Source: Aeolococcus sp035552595 (GTDB taxonomy: Bacteria > Chloroflexota > Dormibacteria > Aeolococcales > Aeolococcaceae). From it: DNA of 64,000 nucleotides. This document shows positions 63,938 to 64,000 of the stretch, in pieces. How positions within the stretch are numbered: position 1 is the first letter of the stretch; each line of letters begins with the position of its first letter. The notes below the pieces were generated by a model, which saw only the letters and a program-made list of their open reading frames with translations, searched no databases and had not been told where the DNA came from. The position numbers and the translations under genes were made by a program. The stretch is taken from the NCBI GenBank assembly GCA_035552595.1, contig DASZKZ010000035.1, positions 16,205 to 80,204 on the forward strand, written 5' to 3'.

Positions 63938-64000
63938 GGATCCTGATCCCCCTTCGCCATCAGGGGATCCTGATCCCCCTTCGCCATCAGGGGATCCTGA
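63938..64000. repeat. 27-bp tandem repeat, at least two full units, continuing past the edge
   Basis: The GGATCCTGATC core recurs at 63938, 63965 and 63992, exactly 27 bp apart, with CCCCTTCGCCATCAGG between. The units are identical and directly abutting. The core GGGGATC-CT-GATCCCC is itself self-complementary. Confidence 0.9.

Larger units (their letters stand above)
63527..64000. repeat. Hairpin-rich intergenic region with two copies of a compound stem-loop
   Basis: There is no convincing gene in these 474 bases. Besides the terminator there are perfect hairpins at 63671-63689 (8-bp arms around ATG) and 63730-63747 (GGCGCGAT-GA-ATCGCGCC). Two 35-nt compound hairpins (63783-63817 and 63875-63909) share the same inner stem and have different but complementary outer stems. 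Each is followed by a conserved GTGCCCGAG block (63832 and 63926) and another hairpin. A 27-bp tandem repeat runs from about 63938 to the window end. Confidence 0.75.

Noticed and set aside
63938..64000. CRISPR array
   Set aside because: The 27-bp units abut directly with no unique spacers, and no cas genes are in the window.

Overview
The window is a gene-dense stretch of a high-GC bacterial chromosome made almost entirely of core genes. It looks like a terrestrial Chloroflexota/Dormibacterota-type or actinobacterium-like lineage. Supporting traits are the high GC, frequent GTG/TTG starts, eukaryote-like IleRS and single-chain GlyRS, a DUF222-HNH gene, a CIRCE/HrcA heat-shock operon and many promoters with no room for a 5' leader. 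The placement is inference; nothing in the window fixes the phylum. No prophage, insertion sequence, CRISPR array or rRNA gene was seen.

Layout, left to right. 1-2.9 kb: a polar amino-acid ABC transporter (permease cut by the edge, lipoprotein binding protein), a divergent covalent-flavin amine oxidase and tRNA-Gln. 2.9-6 kb: two PH-domain membrane proteins (YdbS/YdbT type) and an HNH nuclease-like protein. 6-12 kb: glmU-prs, a CBS/CorC membrane protein, recO and glyS. 12-17.4 kb: a YbhN-like membrane protein, a papain-family peptidase, ppdK and a GNAT acetyltransferase. 17.5-21.1 kb: a basic low-complexity protein, a small unknown, a helix-turn-helix/coiled-coil protein and a DHA2 exporter. 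21.2-26.5 kb: dnaG, the principal sigma factor, tRNA-Asn, two unknown membrane proteins and radC. 26.5-30.2 kb: a glutaryl-CoA dehydrogenase-like enzyme, a DUF4395/thioredoxin pair and a rubrerythrin/DUF3501/lipoprotein operon.

30.2-33.6 kb: a hairpin-rich intergenic region, then a tandem ChlI-ChlD-like and ChlI-like AAA+ pair. 33.6-38.6 kb: a patatin-like lipase divergent from lepA, an unknown membrane protein and hemW. 38.7-44.6 kb: a perfect CIRCE element and hrcA-grpE-dnaJ (no dnaK), convergent with yjbQ-rsmE-mtaB-hit. 44.6-53.8 kb: a hydrolase, RNase Y, a LysR regulator, a small coiled protein, a UvrD-nuclease fusion, a crotonase and an MFS transporter. 53.9-63.5 kb: rpsU-ybeY-pth-mfd-mazG-ftsB-like-ileS and an initiator tRNA. 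The final 470 bases hold no gene but contain a terminator, two copies of a compound hairpin whose stems covary, and a 27-bp tandem repeat reaching the window end.

Two themes stand out. Many genes have a -10-like hexamer 6-8 nt before the start codon, so leaderless transcription is probably common here. The strongest candidate for something undescribed is the tandem structured element at the right edge, where two copies keep the same fold with compensatory base changes.
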